From Allacma fusca (lineage: Eukaryota; Arthropoda; Collembola; Symphypleona; Sminthuridae), in the NCBI GenBank assembly GCA_947179485.1, contig OX359245.1, positions 49,525,067-49,589,066 on the forward strand: DNA of 64,000 bases, written 5' to 3'. The notes beneath the pieces are model-generated. The model did no database searches, was not told where the DNA came from, and saw only the letters and a program-made list of their open reading frames with translations. Below are positions 1 through 11,767 of the stretch, in pieces. The translations under genes were made by a program, and so were the position numbers. Positions within the stretch are counted from its first letter, which is position 1. Each line of letters starts with the position of its first letter.

Positions 1-3000
1 TGGTACATTTGGACCTGAGAATTTTGCATTGAGTTTAATGCTAGTACGTGGCTCGTTCCTCCACAGGGAGGCGACTGAGGCGATGCTCTTTCCTCCCTTA
101 CATAAAATATTACCTCAAGTGAGGAACATTATAACACGTTCGGATATTTATCCACTACTGGCTCCTCTCAAGCGTCTTTCCCATTTTTCCCTCCTGTCTT
201 CTCAATTCCTGCTCTTAGCACTTTTTTCAACTTCCCTTATACAAATTTCAGGTGGAATTACAAGATTGAGGGTAAATTTCCGCTAAATTTTTCCAGAAAT
301 GCCAGCAATTTTTTCCATACAAAATTATAGGTTTTGGGTTCTAAAATTAAAGGACCCAATAAATTGTTACAAATTTAACAAAACGCGTCTATAAATTTTG
401 ATATTTTTAAGGAAAATTTTCTTGGGGAAATTTTCGGATTAATTTTGCATTTGGCGGGAAATTTAAATAAAACGCGCCTCTGAATTCGGTGTTTTTAAAT
501 GCGAATTTTGATCAATATTTTCGTTACTGCTTCAAATTTAGTAGGAAATTTGAATAAAATTCCCCTCCAGATTTAATGCTTTTAAATGCAAATTTTGATC
601 AATATATTTGTTATAGTTACAAATTTTGTGGGAAATTTTGAACAAAAATTATCCTAACACGGAGATATTGGGTTGCAGATTTTCAAGGATAATTTCCTGC
701 AACATTACAAAATCAAAATCAATTACAAAAAAGTGGTAAAAAAAAATCTGCGAGCTTAGTGGTAAATTTTGAAGGAAAGATTGCCACTTAAAGTTAAAAT
801 TCGGTAGAAAATGTTACCAAAATTCCCACTTGGGTTAAGTGTGTGTATAAATTTTGAATAAAGAGGGAAAATGTAAAACTCGCAAATTTTTGGTAATTTC
901 TTGAAAAAAAAATAGAAAAAATTTGAAACAGCCCGTAATCTGTCCCCAGGTATTAGGATGACAAATGGTGCTAATCCCAGAAAAGTTGTGGTGACAAAGA
1001 GGACATTGTTGAAATCCAACCCGTTGGGAAAGGAATAAGACCAACGCCTAAAATTCCCTTATACGTCAAAATTTTTGAATCAGCCTTATAACATAAAAAA
1101 ATATTTGATACAAAATCCCTATACATACTTTCATCCCAACTGGATCTGAGACAGACATCTTCATCTTTTTGAAAAAAATACAGTGGATTGGATTTATAGT
1201 GGAGGCCCATAATTTTAGCAAATTTTGAGTTTGGAAAATTATTTGTCAAAATTTTCTGTTAAAGAAAAATATCAATTTTTTAAAATTCAGGAGGAAAATT
1301 TGCTACTTGAAAAAATTTGGGGTTTTTAAATGGGGCGGATTTGATTAAAATGTGTTGACTGTAGACGCATTTATTTTTTTGTATTGTTTGGAGTACCGTA
1401 AAGGCCACGGCTGTATTAGATTATGTCACAGAGAGATTATTTAATGTGCATGAGTCACTTGACATTTTTCACATTGCTTTTCCCATTTGAGGAATTGAAC
1501 CCGAAATTGTAAGGTAACTTAATCTCCTGTGCTTCATATATTTTCCCTTTAAATTCCATTCCTGGGAGCTGAAACAATTGTGGGACCTCGCCCTTTTATT
1601 TTGCTCCTCTCTCAAGCCCTATACGAGTCGTCCCATGCAGCGTGTGTGTTTACAATGAATGTTCCGCTTATTTAATGTGACATAAATTATCTCCTTATTT
1701 AACATTGTCACAGCCACAAGCTGAAGACCCATTGCAGAGGGAATACAAAAGCTTGAGATTTAAGGGCGATATTTTAAACAGCCCGTAAACGACGATTTTT
1801 CTCTTCAATTCGTCATAGGAGCATTGCAAGATTTAAGAGGAAATTTTGACTTTTACTTCAAATAAATACTTTACAAAATTTTTGTCCTCAAAAGTTTTTT
1901 TGAGAACTGTTTTACAATCCCAGCAAATTTAGTGTCAAGATAATATTGGAGAAAATTCCTGCACAATTTTTGATTATTTGAAATATTTTAACCGAAATCA
2001 CACCAAATAAACGTAACATTTTGCAAAACTTGTGGAATTTTTCGTCAAATATTTAGCTGTAAAATTTCCATAAAATTTCGTAAAATTTTGTTTAAATATT
2101 GCGTGATAAAAATTGCAAATCCCATAAAAATCGCTTTCAAATATTTTACCCAAACATTTTCATTCATTTCCATAAAATTTTGTTGAAACATTTTACACTA
2201 AAATTTCCATACATTTTCATGCATTTTTGGTCAAATATTTTACCACAAAATTTTCATAAATTATCACAAATGTCTAAAAAATTATCACAAAATTCGAAAA
2301 CATTTTCATGATTTTTTTTTCAAAAATTTTCATACATTTGTATACAATTTTGTTCAAATAATATCTCCTCTCAAAATTTAAGTAAAATGGAATAAATGTT
2401 TGCACAAATATTTTGCCCCTAATGTTTAAATTACTACCAAGTATTAAAAAAGACATTGAACTTGAAAAAAATGCAAAATTTTATTTACACACTATAAATA
2501 TTTCAATACCCTAAATTTTTGAAAAAAAAATGTATTCAACTAACTCGCTTTTGTTGGCTTAAATAATAATGCCCTAATTTTTGTGAAAACCTATTCCCCC
2601 CGGATTTTTTCCCAAAAGTCACACACTGTCCAATATTTCACAATCCCTCCGACAGCCTATTAAAAGGATAATAGTCCAACTTGGGACTTAGGTGCTTACA
2701 AAAAGTTGCATTGTGCCAGGGATCCCAAGGGTCGGACAATGTCGTAGTATGTATTTCCCGCAGTTGACACTCTGTCCCCATCCCAATTGCATCCACGTAT
2801 GTACATATTTTTGAAACGGACACATTTGATTTGTAAGTAGGAAATTGTGCGGCCAGGCCGGGATAAATAAGTGCGTATAATGAGCCATGGGAGATAAGAT
2901 GGAAGCCAAATTTCAGACAAAAGGATTCCCACCATTGACACCGACTCCCTATGGGGCTTTCCTCATGTGTGTCAACAGGGACCCGGCCCTGTGAACTCAC

Positions 3001-3233
3001 ATGGTAATAACAGAAGGCGGATCCGGACCTATCATATCTCAGCTATTTATCCCACCCTCCAAAAAAAAAGACCGTTTCCCACTTCCTCCCTTCAATATCC
3101 TCCGAAATAAATGCCGTCAAAATGCTAAAGGGTCTATAATCCCATGAACGCATATGGCTTTGATTCTATGTACCTCATAAGAGCTCTGTACATTTTCAAT
3201 TAATAGGCAAAATGGTTCCAGCGTCTATAATCT
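1..3233. other. AT-rich non-coding region with degenerate repeats
   Basis: No convincing gene is seen. The stretch is full of short A/T words such as AAATTTT. It holds a degenerate tandem repeat near 452-660 (listed separately) and a loosely repetitive patch at about 2010-2350, where words like CATAAAATTTT and CAAATATTTTAC recur without a fixed period. Frames open on the minus strand near 756-1249 and 2638-3000 lack splice signals or recognisable domains. I treat it as intergenic or intronic DNA. Confidence 0.5.
452..660 (+). repeat. Degenerate ~88-bp tandem repeat
   Basis: Two clear copies and part of a third. The phrase GGGAAATTTAAATAAAA near 455 is followed by AAATGCGAATTTTGATCAAT near 500. 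Both recur about 88 bases later as AGGAAATTTGAATAAAA and AAATGCAAATTTTGATCAAT. A third start, GTGGGAAATTTTGAACAAAA, lies near 628. Copies are clearly diverged, so the duplication is old. No coding role is seen. Confidence 0.6.
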
Positions 3234-4906
3234 AAAATGCAAAATGTACTAAATGCATCTTTTCAATTAAAAGCAAAATGTACTAAATGCATTTTTTCAA
3301 TTAAAAGCAAAATGTACTAAATGCATTTTTTCAATTAAAAGCAAAATGTACTAAATGCATTTTTTCAATTAAACGCAAAATGTACTAAATGCATTTTTTC
3401 AGTTAAAAGCAAAATGTACTAAATACATTTTTTCAATTCAAAGCAAAATGTACTAAATGCATTTTCAAGTAAAAGCAAAATGTACTAAATGCATTTTAAA
3501 TTAAAAGTAAAATGTACTAAATGCATTGGCAATTAAATGCAAAATGTACTAAATGCATTGGCAATTAAATGCAAAATGTACTAAATGCATTTGTAATTAA
3601 ATGCAAAATGTACAAATGCATTGGCAATTAAAAGCAAAATATACTAAATGCATTAACAATTGAAAGCAAAATGTACTAAATGCATTTTAAATTAAAAGTA
3701 AAATGTACTAAATGCATCGGCAATTTAAAGCCAAATGTACTAAATGCATTGGCAATTAAAAGCAAAATTTACTAAATGCATTTTTTCAATTCAAAGCAAA
3801 ATGTACTAAATGCATTTTTTCAATTAAAAGCAAAATGTACTAAATGCATTTTTTCAATTAAAAGCAAAATGTACTAAATGCATTTTTTCAATTAAACGCA
3901 AAATGTACTAAATGCATTTTTTCAATTAAAAGCAAAATGTACTAAATGCATTTTTTCAATTAAACGCAAAATGTACTAAATGCATTTTTTCAGTTAAAAG
4001 CAAAATGTACTAAATACATTTTTTCAATTCAAAGCAAAATGTACTAAATGCATTTTCAAGTAAAAGCAAAATGTACTAAATGCATTTTCAAGTAAAAGCA
4101 AAATGTACTAAATGCATTTTAAATTAAAAGTAAAATGTACTAAATGCATTGGCAATTAAATGCAAAATGTACTAAATGCATTGGCAATTAAATGCAAAAT
4201 GTACTAAATGCATTGGCAATTAAATGCAAAATGTACTAAATGCATTGGCAATTAAATGCAAAATGTACTAAATGCATTGGCAATTAAATGCAAAATGTAC
4301 TAAATGCATTAACAATTGAAAGCAAAATGTACTAAATGCATTTTTTCAATTAAACGCAAAATGTACTAAATGCATTTTTTCAGTTAAAAGCAAAATGTAC
4401 TAAATACATTTTTTCAATTCAAAGCAAAATGTACTAAATGCATTTTCAAGTAAAAGCAAAATGTACTAAATGCATTTTAAATTAAAAGTAAAATGTACTA
4501 AATGCATTGGCAATTAAATGCAAAATGTACTAAATGCATTGGCAATTAAATGCAAAATGTACTAAATGCATTGGCAATTAAATGCAAAATGTACTAAATG
4601 CATTGGCAATTAAATGCAAAATGTACTAAATGCATTGGCAATTAAATGCAAAATGTACTAAATGCATTGGCAATTAAATGCAAAATGTACTAAATGCATT
4701 AACAATTGAAAGCAAAATGTACTAAATGCATTGGCAATTAAATGCAAAATGTACTAAATGCATTAACAATTGAAAGCAAAATGTACTAAATGCATTTGTA
4801 ATTAAAAGTTAAATGTACTAAATGCCTTTTCAATTAGAAGCAAAACGTACTAAATGTATTTGCAATTAAAAGCAAAATGTGCTAAATGAATTTCCAGTTA
4901 AAGCAC
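3234..4906 (+). repeat. Minisatellite block 1 (31-34 bp monomer, about 50 copies)
   Basis: A head-to-tail array whose core is GCAAAATGTACTAAATGCAT followed by a variable spacer. Spacer variants include TTTTTTCAATTAAAA (34-bp period, e.g. 3803 to 3837), TTGGCAATTAAAT (32-bp period, e.g. 4201 to 4233) and TTTTCAAGTAAAA. The spacers occur in ordered runs that recur: a series beginning with the AAACGC variant starts at 3371, 3962 and 4352, which shows higher-order duplication. The monomer contains the palindrome ATGCAT. No coding function is seen. Confidence 0.97.
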
Positions 4907-5432
4907 TCTTCAGGGGTTCCTCTAAAATAAAGAGACGGCTACAATCCAAGTAAATAGGGTTTTGCTTAAGAACGTAAAATCCGTTGGATATTTTCCCCAG
5001 AATTGAGCTTTTGAAAAACAAGTGACTTTCCCCCACAAAGCCAATAAGCCAGTTGTATAGATATTGACAGGGACAATTAAGCTGGAAATCCGTATACGCT
5101 CTAACAAGCCAATTAAAATGCATATGAGATATGGAACCAGCTAGTGTGTAGGACCGTCTCTGGAGTTTTATCTCCCGACAGAAAATGTGCATTTGTGAAT
5201 AATCAGCTTTTCCGATTCTCTAAAATCCCCTCTTGTTTGCCGCGTGTCTCTGTTCCCTCTGTCTGTCTCTATGTGAGTACTTTGATGGACGGGTTGACAC
5301 GCGAGGCTCTATTATCTCCAATGCATTTCCAAACACTCTCTCCAGTCAACATATATAAAGAGAGGAGGAATTTCAAAGGGGTTCAATCTCATCTTGACAC
5401 ATGTTCAAGGAACTGATTCCTCTTCTGTGTGA

Positions 5433-5469
<37 letters not shown>

Positions 5470-5687
5470 GGAGGAGGAGATTTCAAGTGTTTGTTCCGAT
5501 CTATGTCTTTGTTTGTTAAGTTTCAAATCCGGACAATTTTACGGGCAAAATAAGTTGACGTGGATTCTTGGAAGCTGAGTGGTTTCACTTTTGACGGGGG
5601 AACTTCTTTGGAGTTCACAATTTTATTTTACATGGAATGATAATAATTATTCAAGGTTGAACAGGCCAACAGGGCTAGTTGAGTTTG
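4907..5687. other. Unique spacer between minisatellite blocks 1 and 2
   Basis: About 780 bases without the monomer. It contains a (GA)n tract at about 5436-5467. Open frames on both strands here (4866-5192 minus, 5144-5416 plus) overlap, have no recognisable domains and lack paired splice signals, so I do not call a gene. Confidence 0.4.
5436..5467 (+). repeat. (GA)n microsatellite
   Basis: About 16 uninterrupted GA dinucleotides between the first two minisatellite blocks. Confidence 0.95.
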
Positions 5688-6515
5688 CAATTAATTGTAA
5701 AATGTTTTAAATACATTAACAATTCAAAGCAAAATGGTCTAAATGCCATATCAATTAAAAGCAAAATGGTCTAAATACAATTGCAATTAAAAGTAAAATG
5801 TTCTAAATACAATTGCAATTAAAAGTAAAATGTTCTAAATACATTAACAATTCAAAGCAAAATGTTCTAAATACATTTACAATTCAAAGCAAAATGGTCT
5901 AAATACATTAACAATTCAAAGCAAGATGGTCTAAATGCCATATCAATTAAAAGCAAAATGGTCTAAATACAATTGCAATTAAAAGTAAAATGTTCTAAAT
6001 ACAATTGCAATTAAAAGTAAAATGTTCTAAATACATTAACAATTCAAAGCAAAATGTTCTAAATACATTTACAATTCAAAGCAAAATGGTCTAAATACAT
6101 TAACAATTCAAAGCAAGATGGTCTAAATACATTAACAATTCAAAACAAAATGGTCTAAATACATTAACAATTCAAAGCAAGATGGTCTAAATGCAATTTC
6201 AATTAAAAGCAAAATGGTCTAAATGCAATTTCAATTAAAAGCAAAATGGTCTAAATACAATTTCAATTAAAAGCAAAATTATCTAAATACAATTTCAATT
6301 ACAAGTCAAATGGTCTGAATACATTTTCAATTAAAAGCAAAATGGTCTAAATACAATTTCAATTAAAAGTAAAACGGTCTAAATACAATTTCAATTAGAA
6401 GCAAAATGGCCTAAATACAATGAAGTTCAAAAGCAAAATGGTCTAAATGCATTTGTATTTAAAAGACTAATGGTTCAATTGCATTTGAGATTAAAAGCGA
6501 AATGGTCTAAATTGT
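5688..6515 (+). repeat. Minisatellite block 2 (32-bp monomer, about 26 copies)
   Basis: Head-to-tail copies with core GCAAAATGGTCTAAATACAA and spacers such as CATTAACAATTCAAA or TTTCAATTAAAA; the 32-bp period is visible at 6121 to 6153. It is clearly related to block 1, but GTACT is replaced by GGTCT and TGCAT by TACAA/TACAT. A six-monomer unit is duplicated: the GCCATATC variant occurs at 5745 and 5937, 192 bases apart with nearly identical intervening monomers. The array decays at its right side. Confidence 0.96.
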
Positions 6516-6780
6516 ATAGATATTGCTGCGTGTATTTTTTACAAAATTGCCAAATAAAATAAAAAACTTATCTACCTAAAAGTAAAATGAGCTATATTTA
6601 GCTTTTGCTAAAAGCAAAACGATCTATTTACACATTTTCTTTCCATTAAAAGCAGATTGAATTAAAAGCGGAAATCTTCCTAGAAGCAAAATGTGCTATG
6701 TGCATTGTAAAAATAAATTTGTGGTTTAACTGTTTGGATCTGGAGCTAATAAAATTGCATTTAGCACATTTTGCTTTTAC
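6516..6780. repeat. Decayed monomers and one inverted monomer after block 2
   Basis: From about 6580 to 6700 there are weak monomer remnants (AAAGTAAAATGAGCTAT, AAAAGCAAAACGATCTAT). At 6751-6780 the sequence AATTGCATTTAGCACATTTT followed by GCTTTTAC is the reverse complement of the monomer core. Orientation therefore switches at the array edge. Confidence 0.75.
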
Positions 6781-6822
6781 TTCCTACAATTGATCCTGGC
6801 TATCAAGAGACACTGTACTCAC

Positions 6823-7056
6823 TTCCAAGGGACTCCCTCACATCTTGGAGTAGACTTGTCCCTGTATAGTGCTGAGAGCCCATGGAATAACTTGTTTTGC
6901 TTTTGGTAGTAAATCATCCAATAACAAATAGGATTTGGCTCGTTTAGACTCCCCACCAAGCCTCTCGCATTTAAACACTTGTTGTATCCCAAGTCCCATA
7001 ATTTATTTAGCTCTCTGCCGCTCTCCCGCCAATTTATTACCTTTAAGATTATGACC
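6823..7056 (-). CDS. Possible internal exon, function unknown
   Basis: A minus-strand open segment of 234 bases lies between a possible acceptor (GGATTTTTTAG just above 7056) and a consensus donor, GAA|GTGAGT, just below 6823. The frame stays open throughout (phase entry with one base, exit with two) and the translation contains charged and polar stretches such as NWRESGRELNKLWDLGYNK. No domain is recognised. It lies between minisatellite blocks 2 and 3, and no partner exon was found nearby. It could equally be a chance open frame. Confidence 0.2.
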
Positions 7057-7740
7057 CTAAAAAATCCACATTTTTTTTTCCAGCCCAGTTGAGCCCAGGA
7101 ATTTTGCACGTAAGGATATAATCTCATGTACATACATAATGTATAGATGGAAATAAGGGCTATTGACTAGAAGTGTGTTTTTCCACGTGGATCCTGCAGG
7201 AGAGCACTCCTGATGGGAAGCTATTAGAAAAATTGCTTGACCTAAAGCTATGGTTATGGCGTCGTGGACTGGGGAGGGGGAAATATATTTACTCTAATAA
7301 TTAAATACAAATGGGGCTATATCCTGGACGTGAATTGTGAGGCTCCAGGTACGGTCCGTATTTTTTTTCATACGTGAGACTGTATTATGTAAGTTGATGG
7401 GAGGGCCCGGAAGAGCCGTCAGAGGAGTATTTACTTGTGTACATTTAATTTAAGGGTTATCGTCCCGAGCCTTTCCTAATGGAACCCAAGAAATTCTCCC
7501 TGAATTGTATTAAAGTGAGATGGGGATTCGGATCTTGGGTTCTGGGACTCTCTTCCGCCTTGTGTTGTCGGATTTGTCCGCTTTATTATTAGGACCAAAG
7601 GATTTGAATTATGTAAATAGCTTTATGGGAGCAGAACGAGTTCTTGCGGGTTTCTAGTAACTCGGGCGTCTTTGGTATTGGGCACGTTCGCGAAGAAGCA
7701 CAATTGAGTTCAAAGCGTTCAAAAGCTCTAGATGCAGCTT

Positions 7741-8535
7741 CCTTCAAAGCAAAACCGTCTAAAAATATGTTCCTCAAAAGCAAAACGGTCTAAATAAAAT
7801 TTCCAAAACAAAAACCGGGTCTAAATTCAGTTTTCGTTAAGAAAACCCGGTCTAAGTGTATTACTTAAAAACAAAAGAGTCTAAATGAAATTTTCATAGA
7901 CGCAAAAGGGTCTAAATGCCTAAAGAGGTTTTCAAAAATAAAATGCATGTTTTTAAAAATTGAAATGTGATAAATGACACTACTTAAGAAGTAAATTGAT
8001 CTAATGAGAATTTTCTCAACGCCATAACAATCTAAATTCAGCTTCAAAAAAGCAAAAAGTTCTAAATACAATTTCTAAAAAGCAAAAAGGTCTAAATACA
8101 ATTTCTAAAAAGCAAAAAGGTCTAAATACAATTTCTAAAAAGCAAAAAGGTCTAAATACAATTTCTAAAAAGCAAAAAGGTCTAAATACAATTTCTAAAA
8201 AGCAAAAAGGTCTAAATACAATTTCTAAAAAGCAAAATGGTCTAAGTGGAGTTTCTTTAAATGCAACTGTCTAAGTGCAGTTTTTAAAAAAGCAAAATGG
8301 TCTAAATCCAATTTCTTTAAAAGTAAAAGGATCTAAGTGCAGTTGCTTTTAAAGCAAAACAGTCTAATGGCAGTTTCTTTAAACGCAGTATGATCTATAA
8401 ATTCAGGTTGGTCCGAAGCAAACGGTCAAATGGCAGTTCCTTAAAAAGCAGACTGTTCTAAATGCAGTTTCCTCAAAAGTCAATTGTCCTAAATGAAAAT
8501 TCCTCAAAAGCAAATTGTTCTAAGTCCGCTTCACT
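7741..8535 (+). repeat. Minisatellite block 3 (30-bp monomer)
   Basis: Core GCAAAAAGGTCTAAATACAA with spacer TTTCTAAAAA. Between about 8051 and 8240 the copies are essentially perfect at exactly 30 bases; outside that zone they are diverged (AAAACCGTCTAAA, AAAACGGTCTAAA, AAACAGTCTAATG). The perfect core inside diverged copies suggests recent local expansion. The monomer belongs to the same family as blocks 1 and 2, in the same orientation. Confidence 0.96.
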
Positions 8536-8574
8536 AAAATCAAAACAGTTGAAATACATGGACTATTTTTTTTT

Positions 8575-8845
8575 TGTCCAGGTATTTTTATTCTCAAACA
8601 GATCATTGTACTTTTTAGCTAACCATGCATATACAGATCATTTTGCCTTTACTGGAAATTGTATTTAGAACATTTTTGCATTTAATCTCAAAGGCATCAT
8701 GACCGTTTTGATCATTCTTATCAGAAACTAAAGCAGGCCAGATAAAAATTGCGTAATTACCTTCAAGTAATTTTCAATGCCATTGAGAATGCACCCAGAC
8801 CCTTTTGTCTTTAATAAAAAATACATCTAGATCGTTTTGCATTGA
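8575..8845 (-). repeat. Inverted, decayed monomers after block 3
   Basis: After block 3 the monomer words appear in reverse complement: GATCATTTTGCCTTTA at 8637, GTATTTAGAACATTTTTGCA at 8661, GACCGTTTTGAT at 8701 and AGATCGTTTTGCATT at 8829. These match the reverse complement of GCAAAATGGTCTAAATAC. Copies are degenerate and irregularly spaced. Together with the inverted monomer at 6751-6780 they show a repeated direct-array-then-inverted-relic layout. Confidence 0.7.
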
Positions 8846-10651
8846 CTCGAAAATACAAGTAATTTTCCAGATGTTCCTCCTTGCTTCCCAACTCTTATGA
8901 TATAGGAATACCCCAGAGTGTTATATACATATTTACAGACATGGAGAGTCATATGAAAAGTAATATGGAAGGAAATCCCAAGAAATGGAGGATTAGAGCG
9001 GAAAGACATTTTCACAAGTTTACGACTCACTGGGTCGTGTCCTACTGAATTAATGTTTGTAAAAAGGATTAAATGGATTCTAAGGCTTTACTTCATTATT
9101 ATTGTGAGTTGAGGGAGATGCGTCCTTTTCCACTGTGTCTGGACTCCACTGTAGGAGGAAAATAGCATTTACCATAATAATTATTAGACATCCACATCTA
9201 CTTTAATACATTTCGCAGGAAATTTCTCAACGTCCTAATGCTCCCCAGCATTACTTTTTAATCGGGGACGTAAAGCGGCGTCAAAAGGACTCATAAACTT
9301 TGTATCAAAGACCATACGGAGAATGACATGGTTATGAGCTGGAAACAGCTTCCCTGAGCCCTTTACACTAGGGATTTCTCAACTGAAATAAATTTCCCTA
9401 GGATTTAACACACACATCAAATTTTCAAATATACATTCAATCCTTCCTTTAAAATCCTTCCTAGCTAGCTAAAAGCTTCCATAAATTCCTTGTTTCATCA
9501 AAAAAAAAATCTACCCTCAAATTTTAACACTGTCAATTGAGTTTTTAAATGTTCCCTCCAAAACACGCAAATTTTATTGAGTGAGATGAGAGTTCACTCT
9601 ATTTGCGCTGCATTATTTTCAATAAAATATGGATATTTTCCAGGAATGAAGGCCCATATTTTAAGGCCTCCAAAAATTTAAATACAATTTCAAGTCCTAC
9701 TATTTCCTAAAGTTGCGTCTTCAAAACGTTACAGAATGCATTGAAATTTTAATTCCTGTTTCTGGTGCCTACTTTTTGCTTGTGCTAAACTCAAATCCCC
9801 CAATCTGTATTTTTACTGGAAGTCTCACTCTGCCCGAAAATTTTATCCCACCCATATTGCCCATAAAATTCTCAGAATGTTTCCAATAAACAATTGAAAT
9901 TTTCGATTAAGATTTACTGCGGGAAATTTTTTTCAAAGTTGGAGAAAATTTCTGCACAATTGCGTATTTTTGTATTGCGATGCAAACTCCGATGCAAGTA
10001 TCCCTAACCGCCGGAGCAAATCGCGTAAAATTTTCAAACCCAAATAAATTACAATGAAAAATACTATTTAGGGCCGAATCAGATACAGTCCGTCTATTTG
10101 ATTACAAAAGGCGCAATACACACTGAATATATATATTACGACATAAGAAAAAAATCTATTGATAAAAATCAGTGTGAAATTTGGGTCCTTTAAAAATTCC
10201 TCTCATGAATATAAAATATCTCCAGCGTGAAATTCAGCTGTGAAAATATCAAGACTTGAAAACTACATACACATAGTTCCTAAAATCCAGGAGCAAAAGA
10301 TACCCATTGAAATTTAACCGAGGTGTGGTTTTCAACCAGGACCATAACACACACAAGAGGAAATCTGAAAACAAGATAATGCAGATGCTGTTTCCAGCAT
10401 GTTGTCATACGTCCTATCAGAAACCAATAATGTTTATACTTGTCAGAAAATGACTTTCAACTCTCCCCATTGATTCCATTGACTCTCAAAGCTTCTCCAT
10501 ACATTATATGCACTCCTATGCTCCAGCATAGGGGGAAACCTCAATGTGGGCTGAAAAAGTTGAAATAAATATCCGGTGTGTAAAAATTGTCTCCGCCTGC
10601 ATCTGGCAACTCAGTCAGGCACAATAACCCCTTGAAGTGAAATGTAGCCTC
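8846..10651. other. Non-coding region
   Basis: AT-rich DNA without a convincing exon. It contains one copy of the dispersed word CTCACTCTGCCCG near 9825, which also occurs in the MITE family described below, so part of 9.7-10.0 kb may be an old transposon fragment. Nothing else is supported. Confidence 0.4.
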
Positions 10652-10834
10652 AACAGTCTCCCCCACTTATAACGGCTTCCCTTATAAAAGCCCCAAAATA
10701 TTACCAGTAACTTGTGTAAAAATTTTTGTCAAAACATTTTATGGGCGCAAAAGCCAAATTTTACGAAACGTTTCGAACAACTTTGAATCAAGAGCCTTAA
10801 TAAGGACCCCTTTATAACCAGAGCCTACTCCATA
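10652..10834. mobile_element. Short pogo/Tigger-like MITE
   Basis: The left end reads AACAGTCTCCCCCACTTATA. The reverse complement of the right end reads TATGGAGTAGGCTCTGGTTA followed by TAAAGG. Both contain the (T)TATAA block about 16-20 bases in, as other copies in this window do. No transposase is present; the length is about 183 bp. The TA at the left end is mutated. The TA target preference and family affinity are inferred from the cleaner copies at 26272, 28922 and 56969. Confidence 0.5.
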
Positions 10835-10926
10835 CAATATACAAGCACTATCCATGACACCTTCCCAAACACAAAGACCTACTCTTGAGGAGTCGCATCT
10901 TTGGATCCCAAACCCTGTCATGCATT

Positions 10927-10950
10927 TGTGTGTGTGTATGTGTGTGGTGT
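10927..10950 (+). repeat. Imperfect (GT)n microsatellite
   Basis: GTGTGTGTGTATGTGTGTGG tract, short and interrupted. Confidence 0.8.
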
Positions 10951-11464
10951 GGTTCCTTTGATCTGAATGAATTCCATTGCGTGTGGTAAACAACACGTTG
11001 AGACCAAAAAAGGAGTCAAAACTTTTTTTATATTTTTCTCATGTCCTCTTATGTATAGATATAGGTACGCAGAGATACAAAACACTTGTAAGAGGACATA
11101 CATTATGAAAGGAAACGCAGGTAAGCGATACATTGTTCATTTCACACTCTATACCTTTTGTTCCCATTCATTCCCGGTTCAAAATACAGTGGTAACATGG
11201 ATACGTCTCTGTGTTTGCGTCTGATGGGGTCCAGAGCTGTTTTCTAATATATATAGTCTGGTTATTCCTATTCTATACAAAATACATTATAACTACATAG
11301 GTGCACTGAATAGTATGCATGTACATACGGCCTATTGGTCCGTAGTCCATACAAAACCCTGTTGGAAGAATCAACTCTTTTTTGAGGGTCCTGTCCAAAC
11401 TTTTGTAATTCTTTGAACTATATGCCAGTGCAGTTGTACAGAATCTGTAAGCACTAGAATCCAT

Positions 11465-11767
11465 TTGGGAGCATCACCTCTCCCATCCCTGGACGAATCT
11501 TCGATAACTTTAATTCAGAAGATGAGCCTTTCAGGAAAATTTAGACAACTGTTGTGTATAAACATATCAGAGGAGTTGGAAAGCTGCAGAGGGAAGTTTG
11601 TCAAAGGAAAAAAAGATGGACTTGAATTTGAAGGGAAGCCGCGCGGAATTTCAATTTCCAAGGGTGCAGATTTAAATGCACTTGTGCAGAAATTACGAGC
11701 ATGGACTACGAATAGACACTTTTCAAAAGGAATTGATGTGTCTATGTTTGTATACAAAATTGTTTGA
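11465..11767 (+). CDS. Small open frame of 100 codons, unknown
   Basis: Starts with ATG and is open for 100 codons, which is long for this AT-rich background. The composition is protein-like and mildly basic, with segments such as GKFRQLLCINISEELESCRG and EGKPRGISISKGADLNALVQ. There is no signal peptide and no recognisable domain. A TATATATA word lies about 220 bases upstream. The opposite strand is also open for 80 codons, which weakens the call. It could be a single-exon gene, an exon or a pseudogene fragment. Confidence 0.25.
   Translation: MGASPLPSLDESSITLIQKMSLSGKFRQLLCINISEELESCRGKFVKGKKDGLEFEGKPRGISISKGADLNALVQKLRAWTTNRHFSKGIDVSMFVYKIV

Noticed and set aside
2638-3000. 120-codon minus-strand frame
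   Set aside because: No domain, overlapping frames open on the same strand, no splice support. Lies next to the minisatellite and looks like chance openness.
3234-8535. CRISPR-like array
   Set aside because: Monomers are contiguous, AT-rich and differ gradually; there are no unique spacers and no cas genes, and the DNA is eukaryotic in character.
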